A DNA stretch of 48,096 nucleotides from a virus: positions 1 to 48,096 of the IMG/VR virus record IMGVR_UViG_3300037492_000387. The stretch is one strand, 5' to 3'. Below are positions 13,517 through 21,258 of this stretch, one piece after another. Each line of letters begins with the position of its first letter. Position 1 is the first letter of the stretch. The notes under the pieces are model-generated. The model was not told the origin of the DNA. It made no database searches and saw only the letters and a list, made by a program, of their open reading frames with translations. The translations under genes were made by a program, and so were the position numbers.

Positions 13517-14533
13517 ATGCCCCCCATGACTACGCATACGGCGGTTCTCCAGACTCTTAATCAGTGGAGATCACTGCAACGAGAAAATGGCGTCACACAA
13601 AACGCGTTTTACTCGGCTGATTCATTCAGTGAAACAAACTGGGCGGGTATTCCATTAATTCTAACGAAACGAGGGCACCCTACGATCCAGTACAAGGACG
13701 ATCCATCCAGGGCATTAAAGTCCTGCGACGGTATCGTCATTGGAACTGTACGGGGTGCGTCTGTAGACTCAACCGGGACATCCAAATTTCTTGGAGATCT
13801 CGAGTTTTCAGATCCGGACGCTGAACGGCTTCACACTGAAGGGAAACTCACTCTGTCCACCGGGTTTCGGGCCAACTTCTTACCCACCGGCGAGATCACG
13901 GGCAAAGTCGTCCCAGATCACGTGATCGTCTTTGAGCCAACTGATTCGTTTCGGCCCCAGGATATGGGGGCTATGTTTCTGAACGCCACTATGGCGGGAG
14001 ATGCTATGGCTGAAAATATCGAAATCAAGGGAATACTCTCACAGATACTCGAAACGCTGCGGGGGGTGTTTTCCAGAGAAGAACTCACGTCAGCCTTGAA
14101 CGCAACGACGGCTGATATAGGAAGTACCAAAATGGAGACTACAATCGAAGCTCTAACTACAACCATCGCCGAGCGGGATAAGGCGGTTGCCGATATCACC
14201 GGGAAACTCACCGCGATGGAAACCCAGGTAAAAGCGTTCCAGGAGGCGGAACAGAAGAGAGCCGCCGAGACGAATGACGCTCTCTGGGAAAACGTGAAAA
14301 AGAACGCTCTTCTACCGGGCCAGTATCACAAGCCCGAGGATGAAGCGAAACTTAAAGAGATGTTCCTGACGAAAAAGGATGACTTCTACCTCAACGCTGT
14401 GGTAAACCGCACGAAACCCGTAGAAACCCCCAAGGAAGGGGACGAGTTCGTCGCTAACTCTACTCCCAACGAGGGCGCCGAGATCGACGCACTCGTTAAG
14501 GAACTAAAGCGAAACACGGGGAGGATGAGATAA
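13517..14533 (+). CDS. Prohead protease/scaffold protein (338 aa)
   Basis: The N-terminal domain (about residues 35-155) has a prohead protease-like pattern: GTVRGASVDS, FLGDLEFSDPDAERLHTEGKLTLSTGFRA, PDHVIVFEPTD. From about residue 200 it becomes a charged coiled coil (TTIAERDKAVADITGKLTAMETQVKAFQEAEQKRAAE), as in scaffolds. The combined protease-scaffold layout directly before the capsid gene is frequent in HK97-type viruses. The catalytic residues cannot be assigned with certainty (candidate His in PDHVIVF and Ser in LSTGFRA). It may be autocleaved during maturation. Confidence 0.75.
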   Translation: MPPMTTHTAVLQTLNQWRSLQRENGVTQNAFYSADSFSETNWAGIPLILTKRGHPTIQYKDDPSRALKSCDGIVIGTVRGASVDSTGTSKFLGDLEFSDPDAERLHTEGKLTLSTGFRANFLPTGEITGKVVPDHVIVFEPTDSFRPQDMGAMFLNATMAGDAMAENIEIKGILSQILETLRGVFSREELTSALNATTADIGSTKMETTIEALTTTIAERDKAVADITGKLTAMETQVKAFQEAEQKRAAETNDALWENVKKNALLPGQYHKPEDEAKLKEMFLTKKDDFYLNAVVNRTKPVETPKEGDEFVANSTPNEGAEIDALVKELKRNTGRMR

Positions 14534-14534
14534 A

Positions 14535-15164
14535 ATGACTGATAATACAACCACATGGGCCGGCAACTATCCGGGACTCAATAACACAAAAATCACCTGT
14601 ATCCTCAGCGAAGGGGCTCCGACAGTCGGGACATCCTATGATCAGGCGGGACTCTCCCAGACTACACTCACCTGGGCATCAGAGCTATATGAGGGAGACT
14701 GGGTCGCTCTTGCCAACGACGCGGTAATTACGTTCGCCAGAACCGAAGGCTCTCCTGTCGTCGAGAAGGCCGTTAACGCCGAAACTCTTGTGATCGGAAA
14801 GATCGTTTCTCTTCCAAAGACCAACCGGTTCCCTGCTACCACGGGCGTTGCCGACTCGCTCACGAAACAGCTCGACAACGGATACTACCGAACGGCGGTT
14901 GTAGAGATCTTCGGCGGAGCCACCAAAGTTGCAAAAGCGGTGGTTATGGCGGACGGTTCTAATGCGACCGTGCCCGGTGTGGGCGCTACGCTCAAGTTCA
15001 ATATGACCAGTTCCTACGCGAACCACAAGCTCTACTTCGATACGGAGTCGTCTGGCGGAGTTGGAGTCATTCCGTGCCACTATTGTGCAGCCGGGAGTAA
15101 CGGCGATCTTACTGATTGCCTCGTTCTCATTACCGGGCCGATGCTGGCCGCAACGGGGGCCTAA
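14535..15164 (+). CDS. Probable head decoration/stabilisation protein (209 aa)
   Basis: It starts one base after the scaffold stop and ends two bases before the capsid ATG. The protein is beta-rich (ITCILSEGAPT, EGDWVALANDAVITFARTEGSPVVEKAVNAETLVIGKIVSLP), with a form reminiscent of lambda gpD-like trimers (a domain holding gain of function from low-complexity N-terminus). The C-terminal ends in LTDCLVLITGPML. Position between scaffold and major capsid protein supports a capsid-surface role. I see no diagnostic motif. Confidence 0.6.
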   Translation: MTDNTTTWAGNYPGLNNTKITCILSEGAPTVGTSYDQAGLSQTTLTWASELYEGDWVALANDAVITFARTEGSPVVEKAVNAETLVIGKIVSLPKTNRFPATTGVADSLTKQLDNGYYRTAVVEIFGGATKVAKAVVMADGSNATVPGVGATLKFNMTSSYANHKLYFDTESSGGVGVIPCHYCAAGSNGDLTDCLVLITGPMLAATGA

Positions 15165-15166
15165 TC

Positions 15167-16117
15167 ATGGTGTCTGGAACTAACGACCGATTCCTTCGCA
15201 AGGAAGTTGCGATCCGACTCGCGTATGAGAAGATGGAGCCCAATCTCATTTGGGGAGATTTCGTCAACCAGATCCAGGAACAAACGAACTCGTTCATGTA
15301 TCGGTACGATAGCACGGGCAAGTCTTCCGATACGAAGAAAGAGAAGCCCGCGAAGTACACTCAGGGCGGGGCGTTCCCTGAGATCGACAGAAGCCGCAAA
15401 GTCACTGCCGCCGATCTCACTCAGGCGAACGGGTTCTCTATGAGAATTCCCCGGGAAGTTATTCGTTCAACCACGACATCGAACGAAATTATGGACGCGT
15501 TCGACTATGCCGGCTACTGGATGGCGGAGTATATCAACACGTCCATAGTCACCGCCTTGGTTGCGGGTGCAACCACCCCGACATGGACCCCTACAGCCGT
15601 ATGGTCCGGAACAACCGCAACCCCGGTGGAAGATCTCCGTCTATTCAAATACCAGATGAGACGCGAAGGATATCCGTTCAGGCTCACCAACGCGTTCGTC
15701 CATATTGACAACTTCAAGGAGCTCGAGGGGTATCTCACCAACCTGGACGTCCGAGCCGGGCAGGACAGGATCTTCGGCATTCCATCCGGCGGAGACACCG
15801 TCAATATCCCCATAGCGGGCGCGAATATTCGCGGGCTTGATAGCGGACTGAGTGAAGGCAGCATTCTTGGGCTGGACCAGAACAACCCCGCCGCCGAGAT
15901 TCACTACTATAACGATCCGGCATTCTCCATGGCTACCATTTCCTACGATACGGTAGACGAGAACAGGGCCACTGTGAGAAAGAGCGTCAATAACCTGGGT
16001 ATCCACTACAAACAGTATGAGGAGGACGATACCCACGATACCATTCTCCAGTTCTGGATCGAGAACAAAACAGTCGTAACGAAGCCGTACGGCATTCTCT
16101 ACGACACGGGGATCTAA
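15167..16117 (+). CDS. Major capsid protein, HK97 fold (316 aa)
   Basis: The start at ATG 15167 (MVSGTNDRFLRKEVAIRLAYEKMEPNLIWGDFVNQ) follows the preceding TAA; the longer in-frame reading from 15116 overlaps that gene. A typical capsid sequence follows: TAADLTQANGFSMRIPREVIRSTTTSNEIMDAFDYAGYWMAEYINTSIVTALVAG (spine helix region), FVHIDNFKELEGYL, and an A-domain/P-domain C-terminus with FSMATISYDTVDENRATVRKSVNNLGIHYKQYEEDDTHD. Position after scaffold and before connectors agrees. No delta domain is needed since the scaffold is separate. Confidence 0.85.
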   Translation: MVSGTNDRFLRKEVAIRLAYEKMEPNLIWGDFVNQIQEQTNSFMYRYDSTGKSSDTKKEKPAKYTQGGAFPEIDRSRKVTAADLTQANGFSMRIPREVIRSTTTSNEIMDAFDYAGYWMAEYINTSIVTALVAGATTPTWTPTAVWSGTTATPVEDLRLFKYQMRREGYPFRLTNAFVHIDNFKELEGYLTNLDVRAGQDRIFGIPSGGDTVNIPIAGANIRGLDSGLSEGSILGLDQNNPAAEIHYYNDPAFSMATISYDTVDENRATVRKSVNNLGIHYKQYEEDDTHDTILQFWIENKTVVTKPYGILYDTGI

Positions 16118-16131
16118 CCCCGTTTTTGGGG
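16118..16131 (+). terminator. CCCC-GTTTTT-GGGG hairpin after the capsid gene
   Basis: A short GC stem with a T5-containing loop begins one base after the TAA of the capsid gene. It could reduce read-through or protect the capsid mRNA 3' end, so that the capsid is expressed more strongly than the downstream connectors. Confidence 0.4.
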
Positions 16132-16163
16132 CTAACCTCAGCACATAACATCAGAGGTACAAA

Positions 16164-17021
16164 ATGACATACACAGCACCAAATGCAAAAGCGTTTACCC
16201 TGGCTCAGGGGACTCTTGCCAAGAAAATTACTGACGAACTCGCGCTAGTTGATGCCGCCCTTGACGCTCTCGGGAGTGGAAGCGGGCTCCTTGCGGACGG
16301 GAAGATCTGGATCGGTGGAGCTACCGGAGCATGTGCAGCTCAAACCGTATCAGGAGACGTCACGATCACGCGGGCGGGAGTAACTACCGTTGCGCCATTG
16401 GTACCCTTGAATCTCTCCGGAGTAGTCACGGCGGCTGAGACAACCGGGACCGCGATCCAGATCGCAACTACGGGAACCCCACTAGCACTCAACACCGCCG
16501 GGCAGTCAGGCATAAAGGCGTTCTTCTCAAGCACCGCGACGTCCGACACAACATATGGGATGTACTGCCGCCTAGACTCAAACGGCGTTGGGCAAGAAGG
16601 CATATCCGGGAGATTCAAAACGCTTCTCAAGAAGGCGGGCATCGGAAACGCTCATGGAATGCACGCAACATTGGAAGCTGACACATCTGCCGGAGCGGTT
16701 ACGGGACTCGGGACCGGGATTCGGGGGAATCTTGTTGTTGCCAATAGAGCCCTCACCACCGGGACGTACTACGGAGTAATGGCCGAGATCTACCCACTTG
16801 GAAACACGGCAGCCATACCTGCGAGCTCTAACGCCTGTTTGGGTATAAATGCCCAGGCCGGGACAGCAATGGACGCGGTTGTAAACGCCATCTCCTTCTC
16901 GGGGACTGACGGTAGCGGCTCCATGATCTACACCCATAACCCGGGGAACACGTTCACTGGCTCGATAAGGATACTCGTGAACGGTGCCGTGAGATATCTG
17001 TACACCGCAACCGCCGCCTAG
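16164..17021 (+). CDS. Structural protein, beta-rich, next to capsid (285 aa)
   Basis: An N-terminal helix (AKKITDELALVDAALDALGSGSG) is followed by DGKIWIGGATGACAAQTVSGDVTITRAGVTTV, a stretch common in phage fibre and spike proteins, and a Gly/Thr/Ala-rich beta region ending GSIRILVNGAVRYLYTATAA. This could be a head fibre or decoration protein given its position straight after the capsid. Shine-Dalgarno AGAGGT lies 7 bases before the ATG. No enzymatic motif. Confidence 0.6.
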   Translation: MTYTAPNAKAFTLAQGTLAKKITDELALVDAALDALGSGSGLLADGKIWIGGATGACAAQTVSGDVTITRAGVTTVAPLVPLNLSGVVTAAETTGTAIQIATTGTPLALNTAGQSGIKAFFSSTATSDTTYGMYCRLDSNGVGQEGISGRFKTLLKKAGIGNAHGMHATLEADTSAGAVTGLGTGIRGNLVVANRALTTGTYYGVMAEIYPLGNTAAIPASSNACLGINAQAGTAMDAVVNAISFSGTDGSGSMIYTHNPGNTFTGSIRILVNGAVRYLYTATAA

Positions 17022-17028
17022 GTGCCAT

Positions 17029-17322
17029 ATGCGAAAAATATCCCTCATCCCGTATAATGTTGGAGAGAACGAGTATCCTGTAAGGGAAACTCTCATCAAC
17101 TTACTTTATTCTCCGCATCTTCGACTTGGAGCCCGGACGCTCATCGATAACGGCAAAATTGCCACCAAGATCGAAAGTGCGTCCGACTCTATTTTGCTCG
17201 AAGAGTCAGAGTTTGAGAAGTTGAAAAACGCGGTTGAGACTTTTGAGGGATACGGGCGCCATGATGTGGAACTAGTCCGCCGGGTATTAGAAGCTCAGGA
17301 CGTTCCCATTAAGGAGGCATAA
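17029..17322 (+). CDS. Small head-region protein (97 aa)
   Basis: The protein MRKISLIPYNVGENEYPVRETLINLLYSPHLRLGARTLIDNGKIATKIESASDSILLEESEFEKLKNAVETFEGYGRHDVELVRRVLEAQDVPI is alpha/beta and resembles small proteins encoded between capsid and connector genes in other tailed viruses. The exact role is unknown. The next gene starts at its stop. Confidence 0.65.
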   Translation: MRKISLIPYNVGENEYPVRETLINLLYSPHLRLGARTLIDNGKIATKIESASDSILLEESEFEKLKNAVETFEGYGRHDVELVRRVLEAQDVPIKEA

Positions 17323-17756
17323 TGGCGGTTGATGCATCTTATATTGCGGCCATTTCCCGGGGGAAGTATACCGTGGGGTCAGCATCGACAGATACGATCA
17401 CGAGCGAAACTCTAACTATGTTCTTGAACGTTGCAACCGATATGGTTACTCAGGATGTCCCCACTGGCACCCTTACAGCAAACCAACTTGATCTGGCGAA
17501 AGCATACTTGATATGCAATATGCTGGAAACCGGAGCATTCAACTTTACGGGAGAGTCCATTGGGGATTACTCCTACTCCAAGGGGGCGGGCTCCGGGTGG
17601 CTTGCTGCATACCAGGAAATCGTAACCAAAGCAAACGCGTCCGCCACACGAGCAACCTACAAGGCGTCTACCGGGAACGTCAGGAACGACGCCACCTTAA
17701 ACGATCTCGGGTTTGATGGAACTACTGCCACGATCGGGCCGGACACCACAACATGA
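17322..17756 (+). CDS. Head-tail connector (adaptor) protein (144 aa)
   Basis: The helical protein with the pattern SETLTMFLNVATDMVTQDVPTG...NQLDLAKAYLICNMLETGAFNFTGESIGDYSYSKGAGSGWLAAYQEIVTKANA fits the gp6/gp15-like adaptor family (four-helix bundle with exposed loop). It sits in the standard place, two genes before the gp10-like protein. The last four bases overlap the next ATG. Confidence 0.65.
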   Translation: MAVDASYIAAISRGKYTVGSASTDTITSETLTMFLNVATDMVTQDVPTGTLTANQLDLAKAYLICNMLETGAFNFTGESIGDYSYSKGAGSGWLAAYQEIVTKANASATRATYKASTGNVRNDATLNDLGFDGTTATIGPDTTT

Positions 17757-18313
17757 ACCACATGATCCACTCGTGTGTGATATATAATGCGTCAGTTCAG
17801 GACCAGAAACTAGTATTCGGATCGGGAAGTAAGATCTTCACGGTTGGGAAGACTTGCACCGGTGCGATGTCTCACGCTCACGGGGTGGTGAAGTCTCTCA
17901 CGCACACTTCGGGCTCATGGGCCACAAGCAATGAAGTTGGTTACCTGGTGCTCTCAAATGTGGTTGGGACCTTTGGCTCAAGTGAGACGATCAATGATAA
18001 CGGCACGGTCCCCGGGGTAGCGGTAACCACTGCGACAAATGTCGCAAACACCGATATATACGGCGTCATTTCGACAACCAACACATCTTCAACGTATGCG
18101 TGTCGGTTCGTTCCCGGGGGAACTGCGATAGATCACGATTCCGGTGCCCGGATTATAAAAAAACCCGCCGTGATCCTGTTACCATCTGCCATCGTAGCGG
18201 TTGGAGACGTCATCACGGTTCTAGGGGAGAACTACACGGCATCTTATATCCGTGAGCACTACGACTCGGCCAGGTTGCACCATTATACTGTGGAGATGGA
18301 GGCGGCGGACTAA
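17753..18313 (+). CDS. Probable head-closure (stopper) protein with insert (186 aa)
   Basis: The N-terminal CVIYNASVQDQKLVFGSGSKI and the C-terminal GDVITVLGENYTASYIREHYDSARLHHYTVEMEA would fit a stopper-type beta-barrel. Between them an extra Ser/Thr-rich region (about residues 30-125) looks like an insertion. Assignment is mostly from gene order: adaptor, stopper, gp10-like, tail terminator, tube. It overlaps both neighbours by 1-4 bases. Confidence 0.55.
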   Translation: MNHMIHSCVIYNASVQDQKLVFGSGSKIFTVGKTCTGAMSHAHGVVKSLTHTSGSWATSNEVGYLVLSNVVGTFGSSETINDNGTVPGVAVTTATNVANTDIYGVISTTNTSSTYACRFVPGGTAIDHDSGARIIKKPAVILLPSAIVAVGDVITVLGENYTASYIREHYDSARLHHYTVEMEAAD

Positions 18314-18783
18314 TGGCGGTATCCACTATCCAGGGCATTGAAGCTCTGATCAAGAAGCTCGAGTCTCTCGGCGTCAACACTACGCCCATACTGGCGGTAG
18401 CGGCCCGGGACGCGATGCGAGATCGTGTAGAAACCAGAATTAAGGTTAAATGCCCTGTCGATACGGGAAACCTTCGTGCTAGTTATAACACTCAGATCAT
18501 GAAGGAGACTGACACCGAGATCGTCGTCACTACAGGTTCAAACAAGAAATACGCACCGTATATGGAGTACGGCACCGGCATCTATGCGGAAGATGGAAGC
18601 GGTCGCCAGACTCCCTGGGCCTACTATTACGAAGGGCACAAGGGAGACGGCCCGGGACTCCGGTGGACACGTGGAGCCCACCCTCAACCACACGTCCGCC
18701 CCGCATGGGAAGAAGGGAAGGAGAAACTACTTGGAGACATTGCCAACCGGCTGAGAAAAGAAATGAAGAAGGCATTACCATGA
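18313..18783 (+). CDS. HK97 gp10-like tail completion protein (156 aa)
   Basis: GIEALIKKLESLG at the start, then VKCPVDTGNLRASYNTQI and APYMEYGTGIYAEDGSGRQTPWAYY...GAHPQPHVRPAWEEGKEKLLGDI are the hallmark pieces of the HK97 gp10/neck protein family (VDTGxLRxS, YGTG, xPxPFxxPAxE). It acts at the head-tail junction. Start and stop overlap the neighbouring genes. Confidence 0.85.
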   Translation: MAVSTIQGIEALIKKLESLGVNTTPILAVAARDAMRDRVETRIKVKCPVDTGNLRASYNTQIMKETDTEIVVTTGSNKKYAPYMEYGTGIYAEDGSGRQTPWAYYYEGHKGDGPGLRWTRGAHPQPHVRPAWEEGKEKLLGDIANRLRKEMKKALP

Positions 18784-19220
18784 CGGCGATAGATGCAGCG
18801 TTACGAGCTAAATTATCCGCAGACTCCCCTGTAGCCGTAATTACCGGGGGCCGGATCTATATTGACAGGCTTCCGATAAATCCCACGCTACCCGCGATCT
18901 CCCTTCATCTGGTATCCGAGATTCCGCATGATAACATACCCAACTTGTTTTCATCCCGGGTCCAGATCTCATGCTGGTCTGATCCAGCATCACAGGACGG
19001 GATCCAGTCTCCCGCCGAAGTAATGGGGCTCTCTGACGCCGTAAAAACCGCAGTGTCTAAAACTAAGTTGGAAGCCGAACCCGCCGCCTGGACGGTAGGG
19101 ACAACAACCTACTCAGTTCATGGTGTTCGAGTTCAGAACGCACCGAGAATGATCGATCCAGTCACAAACTGGTATCACGTCCCGGTGGACCTAGTAATTG
19201 AATTTAGGAGAAATATATGA
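18780..19220 (+). CDS. Tail terminator protein (146 aa)
   Basis: ATG 18780 overlaps the previous TGA. The sequence IDAALRAKLSADSPVAVITGGRIYIDRLPINPTLPAISLHLVS...SRVQISCWSDPASQDGIQSPAEVMGLSDAVKTAV...RVQNAPRMIDPVTNWYHVPVDLVIEFR has the alpha/beta DUF3168-like tail terminator pattern (PAIxLxxVS, RVQIxxWS, WYHVPVDLxIEF). It caps the tail tube. It precedes the tube genes as usual. Confidence 0.78.
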   Translation: MTAIDAALRAKLSADSPVAVITGGRIYIDRLPINPTLPAISLHLVSEIPHDNIPNLFSSRVQISCWSDPASQDGIQSPAEVMGLSDAVKTAVSKTKLEAEPAAWTVGTTTYSVHGVRVQNAPRMIDPVTNWYHVPVDLVIEFRRNI

Positions 19221-19915
19221 CTGAAGTAGTTGGAACGGACATCCCCCAAGGGCCTGAAGTAAAGTGGTACTACGGGGGCGTGTCCCTATCCGAGACATTC
19301 ACCCACACAAGCGGTTCAGAAACGTTAGACAAAACCGCCGAGTATGGAAGCTGTATCGGAACACTTGACGGAGTACCCGTCGAGCTGGAAGAGACAGGAG
19401 ACGAAACCGCCGGCACAACTGCGGTAACTATGGCGGGCTCTGAAGCTGCCGGTAGTCTTGTCGTCTATTATATAGACAAGGAGACAACCGGGCTCACACA
19501 TATCGCGTCCTGTCAGGACGTAAAATGCGACTCGTCCGCATCTACTAAAACGGCGGCAGTACACGGCCAGAGCACTAAACTCAACACAGTGGGGGCGCTC
19601 GAGAACACCTCCGACCTGGAAGAACTGTACTACAATCAGGAGTTTGTTTCGGTTCTCATGGGGAACAAGTATACCGCATGCCCATCGACTGGGGCGGGGA
19701 TCACTAAGTGGACAAACAAAACATCTGGTGTTCATAAGATCGGCGCACTGGTAGGGAAGAGAACCACTACCGCCGGAGTCGTGATCTATAAATGGTTCCT
19801 AATTGGAGCACAGGCAACAGGTGTATCAAGCTCTTTCCCAACCGAGGATATGTACAAAAGATCTCTCAAGTTCATGGTGGATTATTGGGTAGAAGCGTCA
19901 ACTCCGGAGGCCTAA
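19217..19915 (+). CDS. Tail tube protein, paralogue A (232 aa)
   Basis: The protein starts MTEVVGTDIPQGPEVKWYYGG and contains SCQDVKCDSSASTKTAAVHGQSTKLNTVGALENTSDLEELYYN and a C-terminal WFLIGAQATGVSSSFPTEDMYKRSLKFMVDYW. This layout (N-terminal Ig-like lead, central KxAAVHGQxTK, C-terminal FPTEDMYKR) is shared with the next gene, and both sit where the major tail protein belongs. One probably forms the tube, the other could be a tip, a minority subunit or a decorated variant. Confidence 0.75.
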   Translation: MTEVVGTDIPQGPEVKWYYGGVSLSETFTHTSGSETLDKTAEYGSCIGTLDGVPVELEETGDETAGTTAVTMAGSEAAGSLVVYYIDKETTGLTHIASCQDVKCDSSASTKTAAVHGQSTKLNTVGALENTSDLEELYYNQEFVSVLMGNKYTACPSTGAGITKWTNKTSGVHKIGALVGKRTTTAGVVIYKWFLIGAQATGVSSSFPTEDMYKRSLKFMVDYWVEASTPEA

Positions 19916-19916
19916 T

Positions 19917-20630
19917 ATGACTGAAGTAGTAGGCAGCGACATCCCCCAGGGGCCAGAAGTCAAGTGGTATGCGGGCGGGGTGCTCATGCACGAGACATCT
20001 ACCGGAGCCACCGGAGCCACCGGTTACACCTACGCAAGCGGCGCAACAGGAGAGTACGGATCGGCAGTCGTCCTAGTTAACGGAGTAGGGGTCACTCACA
20101 AAGAAGTTACTCCCGGAACAGATGCGGGCGGCGCAACAGCTGTTACCTTCTCGGCTCTCGCAGCCGCAAGTACGCTGGAAGTTTACTTCGTGAAGACGTC
20201 CGGGACTGGGAACTCGCTGATCCATGTGGCATCTTGTCAGGATGTAAAGTGCGACGCGTCCGCCACCACAAAATCGGCGGCAGTACACGGACAAGCGACA
20301 AAATTAAACTCTGTTGGAGCTATAGAAAATACGGCTGATCTGGAAGAGCTGTATTACAATGGGGATCTAGTAAACCTGGCAATGGGGAACTATTTCGCCG
20401 ACGTCCCCGCTACTGGCGGATATAAGTGGACAAATAAATTCAATGGCTCTAAAAAGATCGGTGCACTGGTAGGGAAGAGAACGAACTCAGCCGGAACTGT
20501 AACGTATAAATGGTTCTTGATAGGAGCTCAAACCACTGGAGTTAGTGCGTCTTTCCCCACCGAAGACATGTACAAGAGAAGCGTAAAATTCCTGGTTGAT
20601 TTCTGGGTTGAAGTCGATCTTGTAGCATAA
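19917..20630 (+). CDS. Tail tube protein, paralogue B (237 aa)
   Basis: This is a tandem duplicate of the preceding gene: the same MTEVVGxDIPQGPEVKWY start, CQDVKCDAS, AAVHGQATKLNSVGAIENTADLEELYYN, LVGKRTNSAGTVTYKWFLIGAQ and FPTEDMYKRSVKFLVDFW. It differs mainly in the N-terminal third, which has a [17 protein letters not shown] loop. The gene begins two bases after the stop of paralogue A and ends just before a T-tract. Confidence 0.75.
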   Translation: MTEVVGSDIPQGPEVKWYAGGVLMHETSTGATGATGYTYASGATGEYGSAVVLVNGVGVTHKEVTPGTDAGGATAVTFSALAAASTLEVYFVKTSGTGNSLIHVASCQDVKCDASATTKSAAVHGQATKLNSVGAIENTADLEELYYNGDLVNLAMGNYFADVPATGGYKWTNKFNGSKKIGALVGKRTNSAGTVTYKWFLIGAQTTGVSASFPTEDMYKRSVKFLVDFWVEVDLVA

Positions 20631-20632
20631 TA

Positions 20633-20641
20633 TTTTTTTTT
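20633..20641 (+). terminator. T9 tract after the tube genes
   Basis: Nine thymines follow the TAA (20628-20630) of the second tube gene by two bases. U-tracts are the main archaeal termination signal, so partial termination here could give more tube than chaperone and tape-measure mRNA. Confidence 0.5.
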
Positions 20642-20651
20642 CGGGTGAGTT

Positions 20652-21176
20652 GTGAGAAAACCTAAAGAACAGACTGAAGAAAAACCGGCGGTGGTTGATG
20701 ACGAGTCTATCTCCACTCGAATGAGGCGCCGTCGGGAAGAAGTCAGCCGTAAGTCATTTGAAGACATGACAATTGCGGAGAAGCTCACGATCCGGGCGAT
20801 GGAGCAATCGATCACCGTGCCGTTCGTCTCGAACGCGGGTAATATTCCGGTAGAGATCCGGCTCCCCACTCTCGCTGAGTACGATCTTCTCTCAACGTTT
20901 CAAAGGCGATGGGAAGCGGCGGTAGTGAAGGGGGATCTTGAGAGGGCCAACGCCCTTGCAAATGACATTTTCTCCGTAATGGCCGATCTATGCGTGGATG
21001 ATTCGCTGAATGAGACTTTCTTCAAAGAAGGCATCATAAGCGCATCAGATTTCCATCAAATCGTGAAGGAAGCACTACTCGAATATAACCGGAGGATCAA
21101 GAGCGCAAGATCCTTTCGGGACGAGGAACCCGGGTCTGCTGCAATTATGCGGCTATCTGGGAAAATTCCCACATGA
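20652..21176 (+). CDS. Tail assembly chaperone, short form (174 aa)
   Basis: The GTG start at 20652 follows GGGTGA. The protein has an acidic/basic N-terminus (RKPKEQTEEKP), MTIAEKLTIRAMEQSITVPFVSNAGNIPVEIRLPTLAEYDLLSTFQRRWEAAV, and helical VDDSLNETFFKEGIISASDFHQIVKEALLEY. The position directly before the tape measure is that of the lambda G-type chaperone. The zero frame ends with GKIPT at TGA 21174-21176. Confidence 0.78.
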   Translation: MRKPKEQTEEKPAVVDDESISTRMRRRREEVSRKSFEDMTIAEKLTIRAMEQSITVPFVSNAGNIPVEIRLPTLAEYDLLSTFQRRWEAAVVKGDLERANALANDIFSVMADLCVDDSLNETFFKEGIISASDFHQIVKEALLEYNRRIKSARSFRDEEPGSAAIMRLSGKIPT

Positions 21177-21252
21177 GTTTGCGAAGTGCTCTCCTGCTGA
21201 ATGGGAGTATATCGTAAGTGCGTGGAATAAAATTAACACAAAAGAAGAGTGA
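20652..21252 (+). CDS. Tail assembly chaperone, frameshifted long form (GT-type)
   Basis: Beyond the zero-frame stop, another frame is clearly coding and lacks its own start: LGKFPHEFAKCSPAEWEYIVSAWNKINTKEE, ending at TGA 21250-21252, 6 bases before the tape-measure ATG. Passing from frame 0 to this frame needs +1 (or -2). The site GGGAAAATTCCCACATGA offers CCC followed by A, where a Pro tRNA could slip +1 to CCA. Programmed slippage in tail chaperones is widely conserved; +1 at CCC is known in some phages. Confidence 0.65.
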
Positions 21253-21258
21253 TGTTAA

